A DNA stretch of 64,000 bases. Origin: Nectonema munidae (taxonomy: Eukaryota; Nematomorpha; Nectonematoida; Nectonematidae). The notes beneath the pieces are model-generated. The model saw only the letters and a program-made list of their open reading frames with translations. It was not told the DNA's origin and did no database searches. Below, one piece after another: positions 21,985-34,026 of the stretch. Location of the stretch: positions 62,001-126,000 of the forward strand of contig JAUIRK010000906.1 of NCBI GenBank assembly GCA_030549495.1. Direction: 5' to 3'. Made by a program: the position numbers and the translations under genes. Each line of letters opens with the position of its first letter. Within the stretch, counting starts at the first letter, position 1.

Positions 21985-24184
21985 TCAAATTTCATTGAAA
22001 AAGAAAGCAGATTAATTTGTCTTTATAATTCTGGTGCACAAAGGATTAAAAACATATGATTGTGCATATAATTAGGATAATGAAAAAACTCAACAAAAAG
22101 TTAAATTATTAATCCATCAAAAATTTAACTAACGACTTCCCGATTCAGTGTTACTACAAAAGAGTAGAAGCATAGTAATAGAACGGTCACTTGTATAAAA
22201 AGGTTATTTTCAATGCAGGTAAAATTTTTGATCGTTATACTCAAGTTTTACTTATTATTGTTGTAAGACCACGAGAAATATCTTGTTTTGAAAAGGTGTG
22301 ATCTTTAGACAAAAGCTTTTTAATGATTGAAATTTATCTTTCCTCTGCAAAGGGTGCTTCCTATAAATCTTGGAGATCATATATATGCGGAGATATACTT
22401 CTATTTTTCTTGTCTACGATTTTGTTTTTATCGATTTATTTCGCATGTAATCTCGTATATCATACATATCATCCTCAAATTCGATATTCCATTTCATAAT
22501 AAAATCCCAAGATTTCTTACTTATTTTTCCAGATTTAGCATGATATGAAGCATAACATCCTGCAATGATTACTTAGTGTCAAAAATATTTTCTCTTAGTT
22601 CGTTTGTGAACTCATTATGTACAAGTTATTTCAAAATTGCTAAAAACTTGTTGTTTGTTTAAAAGTTGACTTATCAATTAAAACTCGGCTTTCATTAACC
22701 TAATAACTAGAACTTCTTTTACAAGCTTTATAAAATAAAACTAATAACGTGTTTTAGAAATTTGCTATTGAAAAACAAGGGTTCACTTTAACTAAACTAT
22801 AAATGACACTAATTGTGAGCGTAATCTTCAAAAAATGTAGCATACGATCAAGATAAGAATTTTCCTAGTTTCAAATAAATCAAACTCAGAATTTTAGGAA
22901 AACCCCGATGATAATTTTGTTCCAACTTGTTTTAAGAAATGACGTAACGTGGTTCTTTGGCCCATTCCAAATATTATTCAAAAATATTTTCCATATCAGT
23001 TGTAATAATAACACGACCTTAATATTCATTATGCTTTGAAAATTTCTTCACACATCTCTTCTACATTTTATAAAGTACAAAAAAAGTTTCATTATGTTGT
23101 AAAAGTTGTTGGTAAAATAATAGTTTCCTTTTTGAGTTATTACTAGGTTGAAAAAAGGTCAATAAAGTCCATTTTTGTCTACACTTTTTTATATAAGCAG
23201 TTCCTATTTCTGGAGCAGGCCTTATGTCGCTAAAGATTTTAAATTTTTCAAAATTAATGTTCCTGACTTGAATATGTGATTTTTATCTCATTTTATCTAA
23301 GAAAAAATTAAATACTGATAATGAAATCTAAATTTATAAAGATTAATCAAAAAAATTAATCCTGATTTGTTTATAATTCAAAAATCTTAATGGCCTTACT
23401 TTTAAGTCTACTCTTATCGATGTTAGGAATAGCATTTTTGTTGGAAGCCACAAGTCAGAAACGTTTAGAAAAAATATAGCGAGAAATAAGAAAATATACA
23501 CATTCTGAAAGAGAGAAGCCTTTAAACGTTCCCGATATTTAATATAGGCGATTCCATCTAGATTTTAGTCATTACAACAATTTCTCCATACAATTAATCC
23601 ATTATTTTTACTGCTGACATGCGAATTATGAAGATAGCTACTTTTATTACTTTAATGATATCGTCTATCAAAGTATCGTCGTAAATAAGATTACATGACA
23701 TTTATAACAAAAGCTAATTATATAAGTTTATTAAACTATGCTCGTAACTATTACTTTTTCATTTGTCAATCGAATTAACTCCTTTGTATTCAATCTCACT
23801 ACTTGACTCTTTTGTATTATATTTGTCATGCTTTTGATATGAGCGTTTCTATTTTCTCAGAGGCATACACTACACACTCACTTTTTTATTCATTTTATTA
23901 TGCTTTGAAAATTTCTTCATCCATCTCTCCAGCGTTTCATCGTTCCATAGAGAATTCACACAAAATTCTCGGGAGATAGGGTCAAAATTTTTAAAATTAG
24001 AAATCTACTGGGGAAACGTAAAAAGAGCATCGCGTAAGTAAGAGCATAGATGGAAAAATAAAATTGACCATAAAAAGTGGTATTTGTTTCTGCATCCAAA
24101 TGGTTAAAATTAAAAAGACAAATCGGGTGTACACTTATTAAATAAAAAGTTTATACACACACCTGTATTTTATACCTAATACCG
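21985..24184. other. AT-rich stretch, nothing recognised
   Basis: No exon or element end found. The words 'attatgctttgaaaatttcttca' at about 23026 and 23896 show that two pieces of this stretch are copies of the same dispersed repeat. Confidence 0.35.
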
Positions 24185-24332
24185 GAATGGGGGAATCAGT
24201 TGTTTTTTATGTTTTTAAATTAATTAATGCTTCTTAAGTGCTAATCATCTATATAAGTTTTAAATAGAAGTACTTAACTTTATAGATAATTCTTTTTATG
24301 AAAAACTAAAAAGATATTACAAACAAAACATA
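24185..24332 (+). repeat. 148-bp direct repeat, left copy
   Basis: The segment from GAATGGGGGAATCAGTTG to 'ttacaaacaaaacata' recurs at 26202-26347 with about nine-tenths identity by eye. The copies flank a 1.87 kb block that contains the second copy of the AT-rich repeat. Confidence 0.8.
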
Positions 24333-25079
24333 TTTCATTAGGCTGCATGGGGGGAGGGGGTGCTATTGCCCACTTTTGTGCGTTCTTTTTGGGGGCAAAA
24401 TTCATAGGTATATTTAAAAAAGTAAGACTTATAAACTGATAACAAATAGATTTAATAATATTTTGACAAAAATTTGATTATAAAATAAGCCTTTTATTAA
24501 CAAAAAAAATGGGTTTACAAACCAACATTGAATGTGAGAAAAAGTGTTAAAGTGCGAGAAAGTGTTGCAGCATTTTATATGGACTTCAAAATTAGGGTTG
24601 AAAGACGGCTTTTATGGGTTAGCCATCTAGCTCCCTGACCAAAGCTGTTCATCGCTCAGAAGTAACGCTTCTACCTATAAATTCAAGCGTTTACCTATGG
24701 GAGCCTCATTTTCCACAAGAAACGTACAAATGACGATACTCAAATTTAGAATGAATATTAATTAGAACGTAAGAATGAATATTTTAAATATACATCCAAA
24801 ACTAAACTTGTAAAATAATTTATATCCAAGCAGTTACAAAAATAGAGCACTTATTTAACAAAAAAATTCCACTCAAAAAAATTTAATTTGAAATTGGGAT
24901 AAAAATAAATAAAAGAAATCATATGAACAAAATGAGGGTTCTATTTAGATGTTATTTTCAACCTTGCATCAACAGTGTTCCTTTAACCGCCATTAACTTA
25001 CGCCCATCTAATTAAGAGGAATTGAAAACGTTAGTCGTCAACTTTATGTTACTCAATCAGAGTTGTGGAGAAGGGAAAA

Positions 25080-26201
25080 TATTTGGCGACTCCGACTTCA
25101 TCTAATTGTAATTTTTCTGAAATACCGGGACGTTCCAGGTCCTAAAAATTTGGGAACCGTCTCGGAAATTGTCTTTTTTAAATTTTAACTTATCTTTTTA
25201 AGTTCAAAAATTATATTTTTTATTTTAGAATAAAATTATATATATTTTTTTACTTTTAACCATTTTTCTGAATTTTTGTGTCAAATTTACAAATTTTTAA
25301 ATTTGAAAGAAAACTTTATGCGAAAAATTTTTAAAAAAATATTTTTAACCATGCCTATCATAAAGAGCATCCTTTTATCTACATTTTTCATGCTGTTACA
25401 TATTTGAAAAAAAATTTAAAATTTTTTATAAGCCATTGAACAATGTGCATGATTTTCCTATTTTTACATTTTACCGTGTAAAAAAAATTTTTTTTTCTTT
25501 TTTTTTTGCACAATCATATACTTAATATATAAACATACTACGGTTGGTTGGTTGGTTAGAGATATCAAAGCACATTCAGCCGTAAGTTTATATACTCATT
25601 GCTCACATTATGCTTGAGATAGTCACAGTTTTGTGATTTTGTTTTTAAGAGTGGGAGACTTGGAGATCAAACCCCTGACCCTCAACTGTAAAGTTGAGGG
25701 GTACACCTAACAACTATTAGGGGGATTTAAAAAATTAATTTTGACTTTTTTGTGATTTTTTTGCAAAATTAAATCTCATCATTTTTTCATGTTTTATACA
25801 TTAAATTGTAGAGAATTTTATACTGAATAAGAATATGCAAACAAAAAATTAATTTGGATTTTTTTATTTGAAAAATTTTTAAGTCAAAATTCAAAATCCC
25901 AAATTTTGAATTGCGAAAAAATTGAGAAAAAATAACTTATAGAATCGAAATCAACATATTCAAATCAACCAATAGATTTAAAAAATTCGTTTTAACCTTT
26001 TTTATATTTTGACACCTCGATCCAGAGAGGCACAGACACCGGTTTTCCATAATAATGAAAAATATTTTTTCTTTGAGAGGACCTTGAATCCCAATACAAA
26101 GGATCATTGAGGGGATCAGGAATACCAGTAACAATGATCTTTGAGGGTAAGAATTATTTAGGGTACCTAGAAACCGATCTGTCTCGATCGAAGCGAGAGA
26201 C
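25080..26201 (+). repeat. long AT-rich repeat element, copy 2 (partial)
   Basis: Homology to 11290-14690 is shown by shared ordered words ('aaagagcatccttttatct', 'gccattgaacaatgtgcatg', 'aaacatactacgg', 'gaattttatactga'), a degenerate form of the ATGATCTTT minisatellite, and the terminal GTCTCGATCGAAGCGAGAGAC. A SINE sits inside it directly after 'catactacgg'. The hairpin terminus abuts the right copy of the 148-bp direct repeat. Confidence 0.65.
25551..25735 (-). mobile_element. tRNA-derived SINE inserted in the AT-rich repeat
   Basis: On the minus strand the sequence starts TTAGGTGTACCCCTCAACTT and contains GGGTTTGATCTCC, a good pol III B box. It ends in (AACC)n, seen as (GGTT)n at 25551-25568 on the plus strand. 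The insertion splits the repeat at a point where copy 1 runs uninterrupted ('catactacggtgaaaaaatt' at about 12903), which supports a real insertion. Confidence 0.65.
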
Positions 26202-26347
26202 GAATGGGGGAATCAGTTGTTTTTATGTTTTAAAATTAATTAATGTTTTTAAGTGCTAATCATCTAAATAGGTTTTAAATAGAAGTACTTAACTATATAT
26301 ATAACTCTTTTTATGAAAAACTAAAAAGATATTACAAACAAAACATA
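26202..26347 (+). repeat. 146-bp direct repeat, right copy
   Basis: Partner of 24185-24332; it begins immediately after the hairpin terminus of the AT-rich repeat. Confidence 0.8.
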
Positions 26348-26442
26348 ACTATTTTTTAAAAGTGTCTTTTCTTTACACAAGTTTTGAAGTTCGTTAATTT
26401 TTTCATCACATTTTGCTGGCCAATAAGATTTTTAATAACTTT

Positions 26443-26649
26443 CTATAACAAGCATCTTTTTCTTTTTGTCAAGGTTTGTCTTATATGTAAATCTATACAT
26501 TTTTTGTAATCAAATCTTCCATTTGGTCTAAGATAGCATAGACCATGTAACTGAAGTTCTATGTTTTCAGTCCAAATTTGAACCAGATTTTGATCCAAAA
26601 GAATACCCATTGCCTTCTTACTAAAAAAAGACACTGATTGTGAAACCAC
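26443..26649 (-). other. 68-codon coding-like frame, unrecognised
   Basis: The frame reads FSKKAMGILLDQNLVQIWTE, then YLRPNGRFDYKKCIDLHI, then RQTLTKRKRC. It has good amino-acid texture but no family that I can name and no flanking splice signals of note. It may be a scrap of a mobile-element protein. Confidence 0.25.
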
Positions 26650-26659
26650 TTAAAGAAAT

Positions 26660-26820
26660 TCTGATTTTGAGTATACTTGAGTGTATTGTGTATATTTCAG
26701 TGTTTATTAATACTAGTGTATCTAGGTGTATATTCTAGCATATTTTAATTTATATGTAGATGTATTTCCGTTTATTTCAGTGTATTTTGGTATATTTCGG
26801 TGTATTCGGGTAATAAGGAA
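26660..26820 (+). repeat. degenerate 'gtgtatttcagtgtatttt' repeat
   Basis: Short units of the form GTGTATTTCGG recur with decay across about 160 bp. It is non-coding. Confidence 0.5.
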
Positions 26821-27169
26821 GCAAGTTAGTTCTTCCGATAAAGTTTCGATGACGATACGTAACAATAGTACGATTACATGAATTTCTGATCCCAATTAAT
26901 TCACACATCACAAAAATACGTCTGTAAATATATAAACCAATACATAAAATATACATCCTTAAAAATCTGCATCAAGTCCTCCCCCATTTTTGACCGAGGC
27001 CCCCATTTTTAACCTGAGCCCCTCAACCCCACTCAATTTTTCCAGCCTCTCCACTCAATTTTTCAAGCTTAAATAAGTTTTAAATGAATTACATCCGATA
27101 AAGTGCGCTTGTGAAAAAGTCTTTTCTTTGTACATTGGTAGTTTCAATAAATATATTATAAAATTGTCA

Positions 27170-27352
27170 AAGTATTTTTTGAGTATCACGCTGCTCTAAC
27201 AATAGGAATCAGCACTGCATCCTCTGAGAGAAGTTTTTCGACCCTTAAAAGTTTTCGAGTTTTTGAACTATTTCAACGAAAAGTCAAGAGGGCTGAATGT
27301 TTGACATGTAAATTGCTTTATTACTCTAAAAATGATATATTGTTAATAAAAT
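27170..27352 (+). pseudogene. hAT-type transposase C-terminal (dimerisation) fragment
   Basis: The frame reads IGISTASSERSFSTLKSFRV, then KVKRAECLTCKLLYYS and a stop. The S-SERSFS-LK pattern is the hallmark of the hAT dimerisation domain and of its DUF4371/ZMYM-like relatives. Only this end survives. Confidence 0.65.
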
Positions 27353-27569
27353 GATTTTCTTCTTTCACTTTTGTTTTATCACAGGTCAACAAGATTTTTC
27401 TGGCGAAAGATTTTTTAGCTGATTCTAACCAAGTTTTAGTTGTAGAATTCAAATATGAATTCAGTTTTTTGTCATCAAATCAGCTTTTTGAGATTTTCAA
27501 AAAATTTGTTTGTTATATATATAGAAAAGAATTGTATTAAATTTATTTAAATAAAGTCAAATGTAAATT

Positions 27570-29120
27570 TATTTACAATTGAAAAAATTATCATGACAAA
27601 AAATTAACAAACAATGCAAAATGACCATTATTTAAAGCGCTTTTCTTAGCTGATCTCTGATATATAACTTCTGGGTTGTCTCTCATTAAACTCCAACAAT
27701 AATCTGCCATCATGCTTGAGTCCCATCGGCCCTGATAACGTTCTTCTATCGTTTTAAAATCCTTATGAAAACGTTCCCCTTGTTCTTCACTAACATCTCC
27801 AAGATTTTCTGGAAACTTGTCCAAATGGCTATGTAAGTAATGAATCTTAATGCTCATTCTACATCCAAAACCCCTAAAATGGCAAGTAGCTCTTCAACAA
27901 TTTCTTTATAGTTTTCAGATTTCTTTTTCCCAGAAAATTTTGCACGACATTACAAAACGCAGTCCAAGTCTTGCCTCTTCTTTAGTGATTGTTGAAAGGA
28001 AATGATGATCTTTCATCAACGTTCTAATTTGAGGTCCATCAAATATTCCGCCTTTTTTTCTTCACTAAGTCCAGGAAACGCTGAACATATATAACTAAAG
28101 CATTGCCCATTGTGATCAAGAGCTTTTACAAACTGTTTCATTACCTCAAGTTTTATGTGTAGAGGAGGAAACACTATTCTATTTCTGTCAAGTAGAGATT
28201 TATTGATCACATTTTTATCTCCTGGTGTTAAACGCTGTCTAAATGGCCAATCTTTTTTCTTCCAATGTTCTTAAATAGTTCTGCTGTCCCAGTAGCATAG
28301 AAAACAAGGATATTTTGTGTATCCTCCTTGCTGGCCAAGAAGAAAGTTAATCATTTTGAGATCAACACATATCAACCAACCATGAACTATCAATAAAAAG
28401 CCTCCAATCTTTTAAATCATATGCCGGTAGTCCCATAGAGAGTAGTAGCCCTTTTACATCGGTACTATAAACAAGCTGGTATTCTGAATGAAAGTACATA
28501 CGCAGTTCTTTTACCCTGTTGCGATAAAACTAGACACTTGTACCAGATACTAGCATTCGTTTTTTAGCAGTCTTGAAGCCGACAATTCAGCAGACTTTGA
28601 CAGATATAGATCCCTAACCAGATCATTTAACTCAGAATGGGTAAATAGAGATAGTTTTTCCGATCTGCATCATGTTTGAAAAATATCTGCCAGTTCCTCT
28701 TCAAAAAAGGGTGTCGTAAATCTTTTGAAGTTTAATGAATTTAGACACAGGTATTTCTTCACTGTGTGGAACTTGCCGAATGGCGGAAGGAATACTTGGG
28801 TATTGGAAATGCTGTTTGTTTTTCTTATTAAAACCTTTTACTTTGACAAGGGAGAAATAACAGTTATCCAAGTGATTAGTGGGTTGTCTCCAAACCACGG
28901 GCACACCAAACTTTAGTTTAACTTTGCTTCCTTGAGACCATGGCCGTAAAGTTTCTAGACAAGACTTTTGTCTTGGTCTCCAAGCGCTACTTTAAAGTAT
29001 GCCAGATACACATTCTTATGAAAGTTCCTTTGAGTCTTCAAATTAGTTTCCACAGATATAGCAAAATATATCTCGATCATTTGAGCACTTTCCTAGAGAT
29101 GTTGTGGCCATCATTAAATC
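27570..29120 (-). pseudogene. decayed member of a widespread unnamed repeat-associated protein family
   Basis: Reading down the minus strand, blocks of one protein appear in order and in changing frames. First comes CYICGN (about 29060), then KLKFGVPVVWRQPTNHLDNC and VKGFNKKNKQHFQYPSIPS AIRQVPHSEE (28900-28740). Next come AYDLKDWRLFIDSS (about 28410), LLGQQGGYTKYPCF (about 28330), and IVFPPLHIKLEVMKQFVKAL (28210-28080). Last come HYLHSHLDKFPENLGDVSEE, QGERFHKDFKTIEERYQGRW and MADYCWSLMRDNPE (27857-27600). I recognise these as a family found in many copies in arthropod and cnidarian genomes. Its function is not known to me, and its copy number suggests a mobile-element gene. This copy has several frame breaks and an internal deletion after FIDSS. 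No terminal repeats were found. Confidence 0.7.
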
Positions 29121-29129
29121 ATAAATTAG

Positions 29130-30780
29130 CAAGAATTATTAAAACAATCTTTAAAAAGAAAAAACTTGTATATTTCAATATATTCAAAAATTCATATTGA
29201 AAAAATATATATTATCATGGCTTAAATACACCATTACTTAACACATTTAGAAGTCAAAACTTTAAGATTTAAGAAAAAGGGTGCATAATAGCACAAAAAC
29301 GTGATGTGATAGAACAAATCTGAAATCAGATTTAGATTCAGCACCCAAATATTAGTCTAAAACAGTTCTTAAAGTCCATGCCAGAAAAAAAATATTTTTT
29401 TTGTAGACCTGTGAATAGTTAATTATACTCCTCAATCCTCATCACCTTCTTTAGCTCTTGTTTCCGATGTTGATCGAATTTGCTTCTAGAAAGGAAAATT
29501 TTATAGTGTGTATTTTCATTTTGTATAGTTTCAGCCCTTTGAGCCCCCCCCCCCCCCCCATTATGGTTAGCGCGGGCCCTGAGCCAAGAGCATATCACAT
29601 AACATCGAGTTATAACGGTTCTTAATTTTATTAAAAAAATTCAATATAATTCCACAAAATCTATGCAAAACTAATAAACACATTTATCAAAAATATGAGA
29701 TATTGGAGCAAATTTAATAGTAAGGGTTAACTAATCTACAAAATATAGAAATTAAAAACATTTAGACATCGAAATATTACTACAGTAAGATATAGAAAAG
29801 AAAATATAAAGGAATAAAAGAACAATCGCGTGTAGTCAAAAATGTACGTTCTTTCTTGGGAATAAAATATAGACCGCAATTTGTATTTTTCAGTGCATAG
29901 AACGTGAAAAAATAGAGAGCATAACGATAATATCGAGTTATAACGATATTTACCGTATTAATCAAAAATCAGGATTTTTAAATTTCCTAAAAGAATATAC
30001 GTTTGACTAAATAAATTGCTTGGGTTTAAACAAATGGTTAGGCAAAAGAATCCTATTGCAAACGCAGCAATATTTAAGGAGTACCCAGAAATAACCCAAG
30101 TTTTCAAAAAAAAATTATTTGTATTCATTTGTTTGATTAAAAAATCTCTTTCCACAAAATCAATTAATAAAGGCCTTCATCAAAAATATGAGATATTGAA
30201 GCAAATTTAATAGTAAGGGTTAACTAATCTACAAAATATGAAAATTAAAAAATATTTAGACACAAAATACATTACTACAGTATAATAATAAGTTGTAAAA
30301 AATAAAATATAAAGGAATAAAAAAAGTACAAAAAAACTAATAATTAAAAGATTCAAAATCTGCAAAAATATGCTTATGAATAAGCTTAAGATTAATTTAA
30401 AGTAGAGTTTAAATGATATTTATTAATTTAAGGAAATTCATTAATTTATAAATTCTTACAAACTTTTAAGTGACGAATCCTTAAAATACTTGATACTAGA
30501 TAAGAAATCGATATTAGAAGGAAGAACCAAACATTTTATTTAAGAACATGAAGAGCACTAGTATTAGGTTAATTGCTGAGCAAAAATTATTTAAAAAAAT
30601 TTTAGCAAGTAAAATATTTAATTATATATTATAACTATTTATATATAATATAAAAAATTTTATATATAGCTTACAGTAACTTTTTTATTCTCTATGGTCT
30701 CAAGTCAAAATACTAGCATTACAAGTTAACTTCTCATGATTTAAAGAGGCACAATTTGAAGAAAATAGAAAAAACCTTCA
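29130..30780. other. AT-rich stretch with a repeated ~115-bp segment
   Basis: A segment 'tcaaaaatatgagatattgg...actacagta' at about 29682-29790 recurs at 30176-30300. The words ATCGAGTTATAACG at about 29602 and 29930 resemble decayed Tigger-type ends. A run of 16 C lies at about 29546. I see no gene. Confidence 0.4.
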
Positions 30781-30788
30781 TTATGAAG

Positions 30789-31274
30789 CAGGGTCGTATC
30801 AAAGTATCGTGGCACAGCAGGGCAAAGGTCCTGAACGGAGCCCCTCACCCCTTGCTCTTTCTTTTCTCACCCATTACCACCCCATTATGGCTTATAAAAT
30901 ATGATTTAAAAAAAATGCTTACATTTTTATTAAGCCATATAATTCAGATATATACTGACTGAGTCTCCATTAGATGTTAATTTTTCGTGTTTTAACAGCA
31001 GCAAAATTATCGATGACTTCGTCAAAATCAACACAATAAAGAACTACTTACTTCATGCTCATAAAAGCCAGACTTTGGTAGCGGGCCTGCCCCATAGTGC
31101 TCCTTAGGTAGGACTTAATAAGTTTTTTCCTTCTAAGGTTTCAAAACCTTTGAATGTCGTCAATTTCCATCTCAAGCTCTGGTGTGTTGACGTCAATGGG
31201 AATGAAATGGCTAGTACTATGTTTCGCGCCCCGGGGCAATTCCCCCCCCCCCCCTCCCTCTTGATACGGCCCTG
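30789..31274. mobile_element. hAT MITE with perfect 8-bp target duplication
   Basis: The ends are CAGGGTCGTATCAA and TTGATACGGCCCTG, and the flanks are identical 8-mers TTATGAAG at 30781-30788 and 31275-31282. The 486-bp interior has no transposase; it contains a C run and a GC-richer core. The intact 8-bp duplication is diagnostic of hAT and indicates a fairly recent insertion. Confidence 0.9.
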
Positions 31275-31289
31275 TTATGAAGACACTCC

Positions 31290-33079
31290 ACTCTACATTT
31301 AGCTTATATGTTTAATACATATTTACTTTAGAGCTAACCTTATTTACAAAATTAAAATAATATGTAAATAAAGTAAATAAATTATATATTTTTTAATTAA
31401 TCCAGGTAAAAATATATTATTATATTTAATGTTTAAAATTTTACCAAAAAAATTTATAGGTTTATATATTTAGACATTTTTCAATTATTTGTTAAAAATA
31501 TGAATGCACGTCATATCACTTATTATCCAGAAGGTTTGTATCACAGTCCTTAAAATTATATCCAAGAATATTATTCAAATTTTAAATAAAACATATATAT
31601 TTATTCTAAATAATTCATGCTGCATTTGCACACTCAATTTTGCAAATTGGGTGCCAAATTGTCTAAAAGAATCAATCAATTAAAATTAAGGTGTTAAAAA
31701 TTGTAAAAGTGTCAATAAAATTTGTGGTATAAACCTCTGAATTATGTCAAAATTTTATTTGAATTAAAAAAATCTTATTCTTATACTAAATCAAGCATGC
31801 CGATTTAAATTGAGGAGTCATTTTTCCCAATTGTCAAAATATATCAAAGTGTTGATTTATTTTACGGTTAAGTCTGACCAAAAATATAAAATTAAATTTT
31901 AAACAAGGTATCAAAAAAAATATTTATTGACATTTTAAATAAAATATATATTTTCGAAATATTAAAACAATCTCATTTTATTTCCTAGATTTTAAAGATT
32001 TTTTACATATCAATCTAGCGGTGGTTTTCATTTTTTATCAAAATACATCAAGTCTAACAAAAAAAATTATATCAATGTCAAATATATAAACTTCAAAATA
32101 ATTCTAATTGGAGTATTTCTATTCTTATTATCAACTTAATTTATTTAATAAACCAACTTTTGGTGTTTAATTCACTCAAAAAATCTTGAAAACACCTACA
32201 TTTTTTTGGCAACAAATTATTTATCGGTTGGTAGTCTCTTTCTTCTATACTTTATACAGTATATAATTTTGCTATTCATTCTATGAATGTTTGACTCAGT
32301 TTTTGCAATACTTTAAAAATATGTTTAAAAATGTGGAGGACTTTTTAAAATAGATTTAAAAGAAATGCTAAAAAATAAATAAAAGTTTTTAAAAATCATA
32401 AAAAATCTAAGGAAACTGTTTTTTAGGGGAAAGAAGGAAAAAAAACTTTCAAAGTAAATTGAAATTATTCATATTTGTGTTCTAGTATAAACTCAAATTA
32501 TTCTAATTTTCATACTTTTTCGTTAAATTCTTTTGTCTATTGTGTTTCAGTTAAAACTTTATGTTCTTAAGACTTTAGTTCCAGTTTTACTTTTTGTAAC
32601 TAGAATAAAGGGTTAGCATAAAATAAATACTTCATTTAAAAACATAGATATTAATACTTTAACTAATTTGACACACGTAAATTAATATAAATATTTCTAA
32701 AATTATCAAGTATAAATTATACAAAGATTTGGATACGGTTCCTTTTTTTTATCTAATATTTTAATTTCTCGTTGTTAAAGCATTCAGGTGTATATGCAAT
32801 TTTATTAACTCATAATGACACTATTTTTATTTTTAACAAGATGTAGAGCTGAATTTGAATATCTATTGAATAGTCAAAAACATTGGCAGAGGGAAAAACT
32901 TCAAAGAAGGAACCTTTATAATATAATGAAAAACTTGCAAGTTTTTTATTTGATATAAAATGACGGAATAAGACAAAAACAAATTGAAATTTTGAAATAT
33001 TAAAATATTTATTAGTAAAATTCAGATAACTAAATGTTTAGAAGTGATGCAAGTTTCGTAAAAAATCTTTTTTTTATGC
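31290..33079. other. AT-rich stretch with diverged units of the 151-bp satellite
   Basis: Words such as 'atactaaatcaagcatgccg' (31783) and 'gtcaataaaatttgtggt' (about 31711) match the 151-bp satellite at 34840-35430, so the satellite once extended, or was copied, into 31560-32150. Nothing coding was recognised. Confidence 0.4.
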
Positions 33080-33347
33080 CATATCTTTATATGGTCGACA
33101 GTATGAGTTTGTTCATATCTTTATACTTTTCCTTTGTGTTGTGGGTAGTACCTATAGCACATTGTACATTTTTCAGTTGAGCCAATTGCTCTTCTTTTTT
33201 CAATTTAGTAACTAATTTCCATTTGTGTGAGGCATTTAAGATCCTAGTTTAAAGTGGTCATTCCAATTATCAATGGAAAACATAGGAGGAATTCTTCGCT
33301 GTCTACTGCCTCTACCTCGGATACATCATATATAAGTTAGTTCAAAG

Positions 33348-34026
33348 TAGGGTGTCCACCCCGGGATTCCTCGTCCTCGAGTCCCCGGGGAATCGTGAAA
33401 TTTCAAAATCCTCGTCCTCGAAAAAAATTTTTTAATTTCCTCGGGGAATATTTGAAAAAAAAATTTTGTCGAATCCGACGACAAAAATATCGAAGTAACG
33501 GAGAAGAAAGATGAAACATTAATCGTTAGCAACCAAAAAACAGAGAAGAAAAGCGTGAAGGAGGAATTGGACGAATTTCTGAAGATTAATGAAAATGAAG
33601 AACGTGAAACTAAAAGCAAGATTTCAAGAATAGAGGAAATAATGAAAAAAACATTTGACCTTTATTTAGAAACAAATAGGAGGCCCGAAGTTTTCGAAAC
33701 TTTATTCAAAAATTTAAAGAGCATAAAACCAACTTCTGTGGATGTCGAAAGAGTGTTTTCGTCAATGGGTTATTTTTCTACAAAAATAAGAAACCAGTTG
33801 AATGATGAAACTTTGAACGCTATAATTTTTCTTAAATATTTTTTTAAAACATAAATCTTTTATGCATTTAAATTTTTTTCAATAAAAATCTTATATGAGA
33901 CTTTTAAATTTTCTTTTCTGAACAGTTTTTACTGTAAAAAAATCGCTTTCCCCGGGGAAATTTTCAAAAATTACGAGGTCCTCGTTCCCCGAAGAATGAA
34001 AAAAAGACCTTAAAGTGGACACACTA
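33348..34026 (+). mobile_element. small hAT element inserted in the MULE
   Basis: The left end is TAGGGTGTCCACCCCGGGA and the inverted right end is CTAGTGTGTCCACTTTAAGG. Subterminal GC-rich words (CCTCGTCCTCG, CCCGGGGAA) occur at both sides. The flanks GTTCAAAG and ACTTCGAAG look like a decayed 8-bp duplication. Only the last part of a transposase remains inside. The element splits the MULE reading text exactly at its borders. Confidence 0.75.
33555..33854 (+). pseudogene. hAT transposase C-terminus (dimerisation domain)
   Basis: The 99-codon frame has an acidic linker (KEELDEFLKINENEERETK). It ends in IKPTSVDVERVFSSMGYFST, then KIRNQLNDETLNAIIFLKYF. SxxVERxFS plus the NxLxxETL helix is the hAT dimerisation domain. 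The catalytic part is absent from this 0.68 kb element, so it depends on another copy for movement. Confidence 0.8.

Noticed and set aside
25683-25705. CCCTCAACTGTAAAGTTGAGG hairpin as a terminator or host RNA gene
   Set aside because: It is the head of a tRNA-derived SINE; there is no bacterial context.
24185-26347. Direct repeats read as a solo pair of LTRs
   Set aside because: Too short, no TG..CA ends, no primer-binding site or coding text between them.
29546-29575. C run followed by GCGCGGGCCCTG as another MITE
   Set aside because: No matching inverted end or target duplication could be found.
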